Source: Moritella sp. F3
Lineage (GTDB): Bacteria; Pseudomonadota; Gammaproteobacteria; Enterobacterales; Moritellaceae
Length of the DNA stretch: 64,000 nucleotides
Assembly: GCF_015082335.1 (NCBI RefSeq)
Contig: NZ_BLRL01000006.1
Span: forward strand, 163,933-227,932
Direction: 5' to 3'
The notes under the pieces were generated by a model that saw nothing but the letters and a program-made list of their open reading frames with translations, searched no databases and had not been told where the DNA came from. Within the stretch, counting starts at the first letter, position 1; each line of letters starts with the position of its first letter. A program made the position numbers and the translations under genes. Shown here one piece after another: positions 26,136 to 34,792 of this stretch.

Positions 26136-26164
26136 TTGCAAGTGGTCGTATTACGACCTAGTAT
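26136..26164 (+). promoter_or_regulatory. Methyltransferase promoter with operator palindrome in the spacer
   Basis: TTGCAA, 17 bp, TAGTAT. The spacer holds GGTCGT-ATT-ACGACC (26144-26158), a perfect 6-3-6 inverted repeat, so a dimeric repressor could block the promoter. Candidates are the N-terminal domain of the methyltransferase itself (known for M.SsoII-type enzymes) or the small protein at 27743. Confidence 0.6.
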
Positions 26165-26218
26165 AGATTGTACATACCATTAATGCTCATTGAGCGCGGT
26201 TAATCAAACAGGATAGAT

Positions 26219-27625
26219 ATGTTAACTATATTAAAAAGATATGCTGTTAAGCATTTAAACAAAGGCGTGGCCAGAGTCTACATTACGAACAAAGCGGGAC
26301 TCGAGTCTGCAGGTTTGTCTCAAGATGTCACGTATAGTACCCAATACGATCACCACCGAATTACAGCTACCCCGTGTAAAAATGGTAACAACACAATAAT
26401 GACCACTAGCAGGGGGCTTCTACTAGAGCTGAAGAACACATCAACTGAAAACTCCCTTAAAGACGTGGACTTTGTAACAGTTACGTTTAGTAAGGATGGC
26501 GTTGTCATCACTCTTAGCCATAGCGATAAACAAAAGCTTGAACGTGAACAGTCACTCAAGCAGGCATTATGTGGCGAGCGACCGCTACGTAAAGCATCGA
26601 TCTTATCCGGTACCGGTGCTTTATCTTACCAGTTGAAAACAGGTTTAGAGTCTGCAGGTGTAAATGTACAAATGTCATTTGCAATTGATGCATGCGATAA
26701 GGCCATGTCAGTGAACATTGAAGCGAATCCTATTTGGGACGGCGCCACAGATGATGCGCTTGTAGTTGTCGATCAGTTAGAGAACCTTGATATTAATATG
26801 CTGCGTCCCGCTGACATAATTGAGATCGGTTACACCTGCATTGGGATGAGCACTCTGTGCGTAAGTCAAAATAGAGACACCAATCATCCTGTCGTAGGGT
26901 TACTATATATCAAGCTATTGGCCGCATTATACAAAATGAACCCGTCAGTTGTAATTTTCGAAAACGCACCGTTCTTCATTAATTCAGACACACTTAAGAT
27001 CATTAAATCAGAGATGAAAGGTTATCGCTTCGAAGAAGCCGTATTCAATGCCTATGATTTCGGCGAAATCGAACCACGTAAACGCTCTTGTGTGATTGCG
27101 ATCAGCGATGGTCTACCAGAACTTCAATTAAACAATTTAACGCCACCAGCGATAACGAGAAGGCCAAAGCTAGGTGATTATCTTGAAGATATACCACTGG
27201 ACTCTCCAACATGGCGCCGAATGGATCATATCAAGAAGAAAGAGCGTCAGGATTCATTAAATTTTAAGAATGCTGTCTTCGTGCCAACAGATACAAAGAT
27301 CGGCACCCTAATTGCTTCATACGGCGCACCGAAAGTAGGGTCGCCTTTTATTCAGCATCCAACCAACGTGGATTTACAAAGGCAGTTAACACCGGTTGAG
27401 TTCGGCCGAATCAGACAATTGCCACAGGCAGTTAATGATCTGGTAATGAAAATTGCAGATGGTAGGCATCCACTTGTGAGTAAGCGCGGTTCCCATAGTG
27501 CTGCTTACCGGTTAATGGGAAATGGCGTTTCCAAATGGGTTTGGCTAGCGATAGGTAATTTCCTAGGTAATTACTTATTGAGAGATGTGAAGCCACGGTG
27601 TGAAAAGATTGTTGTTGCCGCGTAA
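26219..27625 (+). CDS. Solitary C5 cytosine DNA methyltransferase
   Basis: 468 aa. Motifs in order: I-like SILSGTGA (127-134), IV with Cys207 in IGYTCIGMS (usual PPCQ replaced), VI FENAP (247-251), VIII EPRKR (about 285), IX LTPVEFGRIRQLP (about 390) and X YRLMGNGVSKWVWLAIGN (about 430). The first 115 residues are an extra domain that may bind the promoter. No restriction endonuclease lies beside it, so it may protect the element from host restriction or set a methylation pattern. A Chi octamer (27143-27150) lies in the coding sequence. Confidence 0.9.
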   Translation: MLTILKRYAVKHLNKGVARVYITNKAGLESAGLSQDVTYSTQYDHHRITATPCKNGNNTIMTTSRGLLLELKNTSTENSLKDVDFVTVTFSKDGVVITLSHSDKQKLEREQSLKQALCGERPLRKASILSGTGALSYQLKTGLESAGVNVQMSFAIDACDKAMSVNIEANPIWDGATDDALVVVDQLENLDINMLRPADIIEIGYTCIGMSTLCVSQNRDTNHPVVGLLYIKLLAALYKMNPSVVIFENAPFFINSDTLKIIKSEMKGYRFEEAVFNAYDFGEIEPRKRSCVIAISDGLPELQLNNLTPPAITRRPKLGDYLEDIPLDSPTWRRMDHIKKKERQDSLNFKNAVFVPTDTKIGTLIASYGAPKVGSPFIQHPTNVDLQRQLTPVEFGRIRQLPQAVNDLVMKIADGRHPLVSKRGSHSAAYRLMGNGVSKWVWLAIGNFLGNYLLRDVKPRCEKIVVAA

Positions 27626-27742
27626 GCCTCATGCTTGATATGGCCTTGGTAAGGTACAGATTATTAGGGACCATGATGATGCCTGTATGTTAGAATCGAA
27701 AAACTAAAAGCAGTTTAAACTGAACGCGGAGAATACTGGTCA

Positions 27743-28030
27743 ATGACACCTAAAGAGTACAGCACATTAATATTAAAATGGACTGATTTGGCAAACAAGG
27801 CCGGTATTACATTGAGTAATAACAAGCCGGTGCCGACTGTTTTCTGGAAAACATTTTTAGGGATCACGCGCAGTGTGCACTTAGAATTAATGAAAGGTAC
27901 CAGTAGACGTAAAGAGTTCTCGCCAAGCTTGGCCCGAACCATCCGATTTGCGAAGAAATTGGATCATAACGTGTTCATGGATGAAGTTAAAATCGCAATT
28001 TCTCTTTATGAGAGCAATAAAAGGAAGTAA
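27743..28030 (+). CDS. Putative small helix-turn-helix regulator
   Basis: 95 aa, basic, all-helical. The part FLGITRSVHLELMKGTSRRKEFSPSLARTIRFAKKL suggests a helix-turn-helix, though no family is recognised. It follows the methyltransferase by 117 bp on the same strand, with CGCGGAGAATACTGGTCA before its start. A controller role for the GGTCGTATTACGACC operator is possible but not shown. Confidence 0.5.
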   Translation: MTPKEYSTLILKWTDLANKAGITLSNNKPVPTVFWKTFLGITRSVHLELMKGTSRRKEFSPSLARTIRFAKKLDHNVFMDEVKIAISLYESNKRK

Positions 28031-28260
28031 TACAGCCCCCTGATTAACCGTTAGGGCTGAATTGTCGTCAATAAGAGAAAGTAATACAAACAAATTTATA
28101 ACTCATCCTCAATATTCAGCTTTGCCCATCAATATTTATAATCGAACACAGACAATACAAAAGCATAATATTAGTAATAGACAAAACCGGTAAGTTGCCA
28201 GGTCTATGGCAAGTGCAGCTAAGGATCATGCGAGCTGGACAGCGAAAACGATAGATTTGT
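28031..28260. other. Intergenic, nothing recognised
   Basis: AT-rich with no frame worth calling; ends at the promoter of leader 8. Confidence 0.5.
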
Positions 28261-28289
28261 TGTTATCATTTATGGAAACAGTTATAGTT
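28261..28289 (+). promoter_or_regulatory. Sigma70 promoter of leader unit 8
   Basis: TTGTTA, 17 bp, TATAGT. Confidence 0.75.
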
Positions 28290-28293
28290 CTAC

Positions 28294-28510
28294 AGTCAAA
28301 GGTTCACTCATATAAGACGTTAAATAGAGCCTCACTTTCAAACCCTACAGTTCAACCAAAACCACCAGCATATTACTTGCATATCAATTACAGCTATAAG
28401 CTGTGCTTTCTGGCACCAGTCTAGAACCTTAACAGCATATTGCTATGATTGATGGCATCCATCAGCATTACGTGGCCGACAGGTTTAAATCCACGCACCG
28501 TTAGGTGACC
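28294..28510 (+). ncRNA. Structured leader RNA, copy 8
   Basis: AGTC/GACG outer stem, AGGTT facing AGCCT. A CAGCTAT/ATTGCTATG-like first stem, then TTGATGG...CCATCAG, GTGG...CCAC with GGTTTAAATCC, and CACC...GGTG in place of GTCA...TGAC, a clean compensatory change shared with copy 9. Chi at 28363-28370. Confidence 0.7.
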
Positions 28511-28584
28511 TATAAATAACAACTACATCTCATTAAGAGATTACTCAATCCGCCTACTAGGCATAAGACCAAAGGAATCAGATA

Positions 28585-29049
28585 ATGATTAATTTATATA
28601 TTAGAATAACCGTGCTACTAGCAGACTACTTGGATTCTCAAAAGACATTTTCCGATCATGACAAAATGATTAACGAACCTGTATATCTCGATGAAGAAGA
28701 AGTTAAGCTCATTCAATTAGAGTACTGCTGTACTACGCTTGATTTTAAAACAGAGCAGGTCCTCAGACACCAGCGGATCCCTTATGATAAACATTGTGAT
28801 AATGGTAATCATAACTGGGCGGAACACACTCGTTACCTTGAAAATGGTGAAATACTTGAACTCGGTTATGCGACAGACACTGACACCGCTGATATTAATA
28901 TTCCACTAAGTCATGTACAGCTAGCTCACCGTGACAATAAAGTTGAAGAACTGATTGCTGAATGGATCAGCAAGATGGAGCCTATGCCGTGGAAAAAGCA
29001 GGTTGGTATAATGGATGGAATGCAGGGTCATAATTTAGTGACATCATAA
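28585..29049 (+). CDS. Hypothetical 154 aa protein behind leader 8
   Basis: Acidic, soluble, Glu/His-rich. Start after GCCT-act-AGGC and AAAGGAATC. Blocks: EEVKLIQLEYCCTTLDFKTEQVL and CDNGNHNWAEHTRYLENGEILEL. Followed by a strong terminator. Function not recognised. Confidence 0.6.
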   Translation: MINLYIRITVLLADYLDSQKTFSDHDKMINEPVYLDEEEVKLIQLEYCCTTLDFKTEQVLRHQRIPYDKHCDNGNHNWAEHTRYLENGEILELGYATDTDTADINIPLSHVQLAHRDNKVEELIAEWISKMEPMPWKKQVGIMDGMQGHNLVTS

Positions 29050-29073
29050 TTTAATAAACAAAATATAAAAACA

Positions 29074-29108
29074 AAGCCACACATATTAACGTATGTGTGG
29101 CTTTTTTA
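29074..29108 (+). terminator. Rho-independent terminator
   Basis: AAGCCACACATA, ttaacg, TATGTGTGGCTT then TTTT: a perfect 12 bp stem and T-run, separating the plus-strand unit from the minus-strand genes. Confidence 0.9.
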
Positions 29109-29200
29109 TTGGACGAATAGAAAGGGGAACAAACATTCAGGTATTGGGTCTGTCTCTAGTAGGCTAGCTAAATCAAAATACCGTGTTAGTGATAATTCAG

Positions 29201-29668
29201 TTAAGCTTTACGCATATACACTGACATTGTAATGATGGTTATAATTAGAGCCACCAAGCCAGCCGTTTGGGTTTCAACGCCAAAAGAAGTAAACACTTCA
29301 AGTGACACACCAAAGACCGTTATACCAACAAGCAATGCAACAGCTAAACTAGCCAAACCGAAAGTTATCATGACGACAACCAACACCAACCATTTAATAC
29401 CATCATTATCCTGGCCACCATTGTACTGACCATTTTTATGTTGCTCTAGTTTCACTACCAGGTTGATAAAAATTGCAAATAACACTAGTGCTAGAATAAT
29501 AATTGCGGCCGTAGTTGGAGATACTGGACTGTTCCAGAATAAGACTGATGCAGGCATACCTGCAAAACTCAAAAGATACGGCATTAATAAATATGTTAAG
29601 CCACCAGCAGTGACTAAACCTAGGATACACATTAAATTTTCAGTACTTAACCGTTTAAATATATTCAT
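29201..29668 (-). CDS. Small membrane protein, four segments
   Basis: 155 aa with about four hydrophobic segments (about 13-35, 40-68, 88-112, 122-150). Start after AAGGAAAATTTTT. First of the minus-strand cassette genes going left to right. No family recognised. Confidence 0.6.
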   Translation of the reverse strand: MNIFKRLSTENLMCILGLVTAGGLTYLLMPYLLSFAGMPASVLFWNSPVSPTTAAIIILALVLFAIFINLVVKLEQHKNGQYNGGQDNDGIKWLVLVVVMITFGLASLAVALLVGITVFGVSLEVFTSFGVETQTAGLVALIITIITMSVYMRKA

Positions 29669-29802
29669 AAAAATTTTCCTTGTTGTGTAAACAAAATGAC
29701 TTTCTGTCTACTTAATCTCACTGGTAAGTAGCGCTAATGAATTCACCTCCATTAGTACATTTTTCATGAGTGAGTGGTATACCTATGTTGTTCTACGCTA
29801 AT

Positions 29803-30072
29803 TCAAACAGGTAAAAGAATAGTTGTTTGCGTATGCTTTAGTAATAAATATGTCAGCCCAGCAACAGAACACAATAAAGCAATAGATATAGCGACAGATA
29901 AAGCTTGAGTTATTTTTAAGGCTTTTTCTAGATAAGTGTTGTAACGGACTAATTCTTCCAAATCATTCTGCTTTACAACACAAACAGACTCACCATGTTC
30001 CTGCTTGTACGTAACAGGAAACGGGATGCTTTCATTAATAGTTAGTTTTGATTTAATCAAATTAGTTTGCAT
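29803..30072 (-). CDS. Small protein with one C-terminal membrane segment
   Basis: 89 aa; residues about 56-88 are hydrophobic (ALSVAISIALLCSVAGLTYLLL), the rest cytoplasmic. Overlaps the gene before it (30062) by 11 bp. Unknown. Confidence 0.55.
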   Translation of the reverse strand: MQTNLIKSKLTINESIPFPVTYKQEHGESVCVVKQNDLEELVRYNTYLEKALKITQALSVAISIALLCSVAGLTYLLLKHTQTTILLPV

Positions 30073-30352
30073 AGTTTTTAAATTCCATTATCAACTTAGT
30101 CATTTGGTTTAAAACTGTTTTAGCAAAATCTGGAGCCTTTTCCTTCGCTAAATTTACTCCCTCAATATCACCTAATACAAAGCCTAAATAATGTAAATCA
30201 TACAGGCTGGGTTCTTCATCTGACTTTTGGATTATCATCATCTCTTGACGAGCGAACATCGATGTTTGAATAATATGGAGATCTTCACCGCGCCAACGTT
30301 GCTGTACAACCTCTAATCTTAATCGTCCCTTAGGGCCTATTGTAATATTCAT
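30062..30352 (-). CDS. Cassette family D protein, copy 1
   Basis: 96 aa. Close paralogue of the protein encoded at 40074: shared blocks GRLRL, WRGEDHSI-like, QTSMFA.QEMMIIQKSDEEP, LHYLGFV.GDI.GV.LAK and FAKTVLN.M.KLI. Two copies 10 kb apart, both downstream of a boundary motif. Soluble; function unknown. Confidence 0.65.
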   Translation of the reverse strand: MNITIGPKGRLRLEVVQQRWRGEDLHIIQTSMFARQEMMIIQKSDEEPSLYDLHYLGFVLGDIEGVNLAKEKAPDFAKTVLNQMTKLIMEFKNYAN

Positions 30353-30397
30353 CTAAACTGTTCCGCGCTGGTGATTATTCCGATAAATAAGTCTGGA

Positions 30398-30413
30398 TTT
30401 GCAGTTCTGCAAA
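30398..30413. repeat. Palindrome TTTGCAGTTCTGCAAA
   Basis: The same kind of palindrome lies at 37823-37844 (with longer arms) and 55055-55073, and half of it at about 42776. It sits between cassettes. Confidence 0.6.
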
Positions 30414-30469
30414 CTTTACTCCAATAAATACAAGTTCTTTCATTCCAATCATCGTATACTCATGTTTGT

Positions 30470-30790
30470 TTAAATAAAATCAAAGGTCATCAAAAGGATA
30501 CTAGTTATATAACCTATAGATAAAATAGATAAAGCGACTAAAGTATAAATGCCAATTGAGATGATACTGCATTGCTTGACTTGAACATCTCTCACTTTTG
30601 TTCTGAAGGGTATGAAAGCTACGGCGATGGACAATACTAAACCTGAAATATACGCCAGTACCACAGAGTGCGAGGCAATCCAGGGGGAGTAGGCAGAAAT
30701 AGCAGCAATGACGTCTTGATCACTAAGAGCTGTCACAACCCAATAAATAACAATGCACAGCATGATCACTACATAACCTAAAAGCCTCAA
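30470..30790 (-). CDS. Small membrane protein, three segments
   Basis: 106 aa with hydrophobic segments at about 5-23, 40-60 and 78-103. First gene downstream of the promoter at 30832-30859. Unknown. Confidence 0.6.
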   Translation of the reverse strand: MRLLGYVVIMLCIVIYWVVTALSDQDVIAAISAYSPWIASHSVVLAYISGLVLSIAVAFIPFRTKVRDVQVKQCSIISIGIYTLVALSILSIGYITSILLMTFDFI

Positions 30791-31167
30791 TATATATAGT
30801 CCCTAAAAATCGTAATTGGATTAGCAAATTAAGTATACCGTCCCGAGTACGGAAATCAACCATTGTATTTGTCTTGAAATTATTTCATGAACATATAAAT
30901 AAGTAACTATGACCCACATAACTAGCACCATTGAATATCGATCTAAAATATAAATGACGATTAAATATATAACCCAGTAATACGGGATCTATTAGATAGG
31001 ATAAAATGGGAACTAACGATGATCATCATAGTTCTCATTGGCATTCATTAGTAAACACAACGCGGGGTAGGTTAAGCGGGAACAGCAATTATAAAGACTA
31101 TAAAGCCCATTTAATTACCATCCATTTGAATTTCACAACTGAATCCGTCCGGTATTTTAGATTCGTT
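30791..31167. other. Intergenic with one minus-strand promoter
   Basis: Holds the promoter at 30832-30859; the rest (30860-31167) is AT-rich with no gene or repeat that I can see. Confidence 0.5.
30832..30859 (-). promoter_or_regulatory. Minus-strand promoter with operator-like spacer
   Basis: TTGATT, 16 bp, TATACT. The spacer contains CCGTCCCGAGTACGG (30838-30852, plus strand), related to CGTACTTAGTACG at 36036 and CCGTCCTTAGTACGG at 42602, each in the same place between -35 and -10. Confidence 0.6.
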
Positions 31168-31494
31168 CTACTGAGCAAGTAATTCGATTAACTCTTTCTT
31201 CGAGTTAGAATGATCAGTATTCATTGAAGGGCCAGTATACATACCCTGCATTTGGCTGATGTATTGGAGTATCGGCGTAAACTCATTACGGGTAATCACG
31301 CCATCATCAGCAAGTGCATCACTTAATTTCTCGCGTAGATTTGGTAATTCATTTTTCTCTATGTATGAAACGAGGGCGGTATAAGTAAAATCATGGATTT
31401 CTGATTCACGTAAATAAAGTTTATACGCCTGGAGGCTGAGATAAGAGATACTAAGTATGCTAGCTAAGAGTAATAACTGTTTTTTCATCTTCAC
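31168..31494 (-). CDS. Exported or membrane-anchored small protein
   Basis: 108 aa. N-terminal hydrophobic segment (about 6-24, LLLLASILSISYLSLQAYKL), then a soluble part with a helical YSNLREKLSDALADDG-like stretch. Preceded by the boundary motif at 31496. Unknown. Confidence 0.6.
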   Translation of the reverse strand: MKMKKQLLLLASILSISYLSLQAYKLYLRESEIHDFTYTALVSYIEKNELPNLREKLSDALADDGVITRNEFTPILQYISQMQGMYTGPSMNTDHSNSKKELIELLAQ

Positions 31495-31603
31495 TTTCCG
31501 TGTTTAAAGTAATAATTAAAACTTCGAATAATATAGAATGTATGAATTTTAAGGAGTAGCAGTAAAATAAAAAACAATCCCGCAATTACCGTTAACAAAC
31601 CCT

Positions 31604-31885
31604 TTATAAATCCATACACCGTAGATTTTTTTGATGTGGAATTTCTTTCTTATCTTTGTCCAGTATACACATTATTTTAGTATAAGTTTCTCGCACATCA
31701 TCTGAAACACCTGCGATATTTAATGGGTACGAATTGTCATGCTGTACAATCATGTCCATTACTGCCATATTCAATAAACTAACCTTGTCTTTCGTGGGTT
31801 CGCCATCTTCTAAAGTACCTTCGAGGGCGCTATCCTTGCTCCAAACACCAGCTTGTTCTAACGCTAGTTTAACTCTGATATTCAA
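31604..31885 (-). CDS. Small soluble protein, start uncertain, possibly truncated
   Basis: 93 aa from a TTG without a good ribosome site. The frame is open further upstream (protein-like IYLAHCLDIYL) but has no ATG before a stop, so the 5' end may have been lost at a cassette junction. Contains EQAGVWSKDSALEG and VQHDNSYPLNIAGVSDDVRETYTK. Unknown. Confidence 0.4.
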   Translation of the reverse strand: MNIRVKLALEQAGVWSKDSALEGTLEDGEPTKDKVSLLNMAVMDMIVQHDNSYPLNIAGVSDDVRETYTKIMCILDKDKKEIPHQKNLRCMDL

Positions 31886-31941
31886 ATAGATATCAAGACA
31901 ATGAGCAAGATAGATTGGCTTTGGTGAGCTGCCAATCCATG

Positions 31942-32232
31942 TTATGGCTTATTAATACCATAATCTTGGGAAAACTGTACTTCCCATGCAGTCACAGAGT
32001 GTTCTTTGAGAAATTGGGCCAGAATATCCAACCGCCAAAAACGGGGCTTATTTTCTCGTCCGTGACGAACTCGATACCCAATTTTCACATCACTTAGGCC
32101 TAACAGCTGAAACTTAAGAGGTTCCACTTCACTTTCTTGTGCAAAGAATTTTGTAATAGTACGAGTCTCTAAGAGCCTGACAAACTCACCTTTGGTTACA
32201 TTATAAAATTTGATCCGCATACATACCGTCAT
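31942..32232 (-). CDS. Small basic protein
   Basis: 96 aa, rich in Arg/Lys; central block LGLSDVKIGYRVRHGRENKPRFWRLDIL. A second ATG at 32220 is an alternative start. Not recognised. Confidence 0.5.
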   Translation of the reverse strand: MTVCMRIKFYNVTKGEFVRLLETRTITKFFAQESEVEPLKFQLLGLSDVKIGYRVRHGRENKPRFWRLDILAQFLKEHSVTAWEVQFSQDYGINKP

Positions 32233-32299
32233 TATGTTATTTACATGATGTCATGTTGTCTCTTAAAAACAAAAAAGGCAAGGGTTTACATCGGTTTGG

Positions 32300-32328
32300 T
32301 TGTTAAATGTGAACTGAGCAGTTATAGT
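32300..32328 (+). promoter_or_regulatory. Sigma70 promoter of leader unit 9
   Basis: TTGTTA, 17 bp, TATAGT. Confidence 0.75.
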
Positions 32329-32334
32329 TCCTAC

Positions 32335-32561
32335 TTGTCGTCAAAGGTTCCCCGTGACGTTAAAAAGAGCCTCACTTCCAAGTTTTACATCACAATAAAA
32401 ATCCACCACCAAATACTTTCACTGATTCGAAATCAATAATTGCTATGCGTTGTGCTTTTCTGTACTTAACCCAAAGTTAGATACACTGCTTATAGCTGTT
32501 CTTGATGTTTACATCAATCCGCGTGGAATTAGGTTTTAAACCACACACCTTACTGGTGACC
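32335..32561 (+). ncRNA. Structured leader RNA, copy 9
   Basis: CGTC/GACG stem, AGGTT facing AGCCT, TTGATG...CATCAA, GTGG...CCAC around GGTTTTAAACC (the central TAAAT changed to TAAAC), and CACC...GGTG. The Chi octamer is mutated (CCACCACC). Confidence 0.7.
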
Positions 32562-32624
32562 TAACTATTAACCCCGAATAGCCTTAAATGGCACTATTCA
32601 ACCAAATAATCCAAAGGTATAAAA

Positions 32625-32996
32625 ATGAGCACATTAGATGACGCTAGAAAATTAATTCAAAACAAATTGTCGCCACATTTCTTATCTGTTGTCGTGACGG
32701 AAAAAGGCAAGGGAGTTATGGGTAATGAACTGGTTGCTCTGGTAAATGAGATCAACAACGAACTACTAAACATTAAAATGGCTATCAACATATTCGGAGC
32801 CGACTTTGCAATACCAGTAAGTGACTTGAAGATAGGTAAAGAGCATCGTTCTCTATTTGCAGGTGTACACACTTGGCGGCAACATAGTTCACATTTTTAC
32901 ACTGAAAAAAACTTAGCCAAGCCAGTTAATCTGATATCCAAAACTCTTAATGAGAAACACATCAAAACGTCAATAGACTTAGGAACAACATTATGA
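32625..32996 (+). CDS. Hypothetical 123 aa protein behind leader 9
   Basis: Soluble alpha/beta protein; start after CCAAAGGTATAAAA. Block ALVNEINNELLNIKMAINIFGADFAIPVSDLKIG. Overlaps the next gene by 4 bp, so the two form a small operon. Unknown. Confidence 0.6.
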   Translation: MSTLDDARKLIQNKLSPHFLSVVVTEKGKGVMGNELVALVNEINNELLNIKMAINIFGADFAIPVSDLKIGKEHRSLFAGVHTWRQHSSHFYTEKNLAKPVNLISKTLNEKHIKTSIDLGTTL

Positions 32997-33367
32997 ATAC
33001 AAACGATAAGACTAAATTATTGCAGCGACTGCTTTCGAGCTCACCGACAAGTGAGATGGCAGCAGCAGTAGAGCAGGGGAGTTTCTTTGCTGTAGCAACC
33101 CCAACTCTTTGTCATCCATCATTAACCATTGGAAGTACCGAAGTAGATAGTATATCTTTACCCGATCTTTATGAGACAAAAAAATTAGCCATTGAGGAGC
33201 TTAATGAGTTAACTGCGGGTTCTGAAGCGGACTCCGAATCAGAAGAGATTGAAGAAGATTATTTCGTTGTTTCCGTGAAATGGGATGGCGGACCAATCAT
33301 CACTCTTTATGAAAATGACCAAGAAATATATGAAGGTGACTGGAAAATAGTTTCAGGCCTTGAGTAG
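32993..33367 (+). CDS. Hypothetical acidic 124 aa protein
   Basis: Acidic (Glu/Ser-rich middle, SEADSESEEIEEDYF), strong beta-type C-terminus (FVVSVKWDGGPIITLYENDQEIYEGDW). Translationally coupled to the gene before. Such small acidic proteins can be DNA mimics, but this is speculation. Unknown. Confidence 0.6.
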   Translation: MNTNDKTKLLQRLLSSSPTSEMAAAVEQGSFFAVATPTLCHPSLTIGSTEVDSISLPDLYETKKLAIEELNELTAGSEADSESEEIEEDYFVVSVKWDGGPIITLYENDQEIYEGDWKIVSGLE

Positions 33368-33420
33368 AAAAATAAAAACCGATTTGAATATCGATAACGC
33401 CTGACACTTATCTATTTATC

Positions 33421-33442
33421 CACCAGCAACAGTGCTGGTGGA
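33421..33442 (+). repeat. Inverted Chi pair forming a hairpin
   Basis: TTATCCACCAGC-aacagt-GCTGGTGGATAA at the end of unit 9; GTGACGACGTCAC follows at 33474-33486. Together these repeat the end-of-unit layout seen at 14285-14408. Confidence 0.8.
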
Positions 33443-33535
33443 TAAATAGATGTTAGTTCCTTAAAGCCCTCCGTGACGACGTCACACGCCATATCAAACA
33501 GCCAAAGATCATATCAAATGTTAACTGTTCGGCAC

Positions 33536-33925
33536 TTAATGTTGAACTAAGTAGTTTGTTCGACTTCCCCAGTACATACTTTCTTTATCAGTTGGCGCCA
33601 CTAACTGCTTACTCTTCAAGCTTTCAATGTGTCCTAGTTCGGCCATATCCAGGATTAACCCTGCAAGATCTATTTCTTGTAATTCTACATTTGCGATTTG
33701 ATGTACAGTATCAAACAATATTTGATTATCAGAATTTTCTTGAACGATCTGTCTTAGAAAATTAGTGAGAAATCCTGATGACATATTTTGTGCGTGCTTG
33801 CTACCAGCATTGGTTTTAGCAGTCTCAATACATTTGTTAGCAATTAATTTTAAAGATTCAGACATGAACCTACTTTGAACAAATTGAATGCCCAAAGGCA
33901 CACCACTTGGGTCTTGAGCTGGCAT
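33536..33925 (-). CDS. Hypothetical helical protein
   Basis: About 129 aa from an ATG at 33925 behind GGAAAAAGGT; an ATG at 33865 behind GTAGGTTC is an alternative. Leu-rich helices (SLKLIANKCIETAK, DTVHQIANVELQEIDLAGLILDMAELG). Unknown. Confidence 0.5.
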   Translation of the reverse strand: MPAQDPSGVPLGIQFVQSRFMSESLKLIANKCIETAKTNAGSKHAQNMSSGFLTNFLRQIVQENSDNQILFDTVHQIANVELQEIDLAGLILDMAELGHIESLKSKQLVAPTDKESMYWGSRTNYLVQH

Positions 33926-33982
33926 ACCTTTTTCCAAACCAAACAACCAGCAATAGTATTATCATAAGCAATTACCGAGAAG

Positions 33983-34792
33983 TTATTTGGTTGGTAAGAC
34001 TGGTAGCAAATTAGTTTTATTTTCAATGGCGTCCATAACGTTTGATTTCTCGCTAAAAAAACCGGTCAATCTATCGCTAAGACCACAAATGGCCATCATT
34101 GCATCGTGGAAAAACTGAGCGGCGTCCTCGCTATAAGACACCTCTTCACTACCAAGGGTTAGTCTCGTACCGTTAAAACCATTTAATTTCTCACCAAACT
34201 CACCGAGATGTGGCTTTTCCTCACAAGATATTTCATCATTATAAGGCTTACTTGTATGAAAATACTCTACACGTTCATGATTTCGGCTTTTGTATGTTGT
34301 TTTTCTCAATACTTGAGCTTGGATGGTGATTGTGTAAGGCTCTACAGGACGACCCGATCTGTTATCGGCGCCGTTATCAACCCAGTTAACAATTCGACCA
34401 CCAGCGTCGCTGTGCTGACCGTTATCCCGCATACCTTGAGCACAGTTAGAATAAAGTTTGCCGTTTTCAATGTGTTTAGCGTAGTGGCATTGAGTTTCAT
34501 ATTTATAACGTATGATCAACTCATGTGATTCTTCCGTTTCAAGTAAACTCTTTATTCCATCATCGATACTTTTAATTGCATCATCCAGCGACTTGCTTTC
34601 TACACGCATATATTTTCGTGGTTTAGTAACACGGCAACCTTTGAGTAGATTAGCACGAATGTGCAGTACGTATTCATCAGGGAAAACAACGGCGAACATG
34701 CCATTTTGGTCAACAAACAAATCGGATTCAAACTCAATTTTGTCCCCTGCGTTGTTCTTAATTTCGAAGTTGTACGTATTAATTTTTGGCAT
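33983..34792 (-). CDS. Hypothetical 269 aa protein
   Basis: Soluble, no signal peptide, charged; NAGDKIEFESDLFVDQNGMFAV near the start, a helical segment around SLDDAIKSIDDGIKSLLE, and a Gly/Asn-rich middle. A Chi octamer (34398-34405) lies in the coding sequence. Preceded by the boundary motif at 34799. Not recognised. Confidence 0.6.
   Translation of the reverse strand: MPKINTYNFEIKNNAGDKIEFESDLFVDQNGMFAVVFPDEYVLHIRANLLKGCRVTKPRKYMRVESKSLDDAIKSIDDGIKSLLETEESHELIIRYKYETQCHYAKHIENGKLYSNCAQGMRDNGQHSDAGGRIVNWVDNGADNRSGRPVEPYTITIQAQVLRKTTYKSRNHERVEYFHTSKPYNDEISCEEKPHLGEFGEKLNGFNGTRLTLGSEEVSYSEDAAQFFHDAMMAICGLSDRLTGFFSEKSNVMDAIENKTNLLPVLPTK

Noticed and set aside
26001..26183. Plus-strand frame of 60 codons before the methyltransferase
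   Set aside because: It begins in a Chi hairpin and contains the methyltransferase promoter and operator.
28206..28424. Open frame of 72 codons across leader copy 8
   Set aside because: Overlaps promoter and structured RNA; codon pattern is not protein-like.
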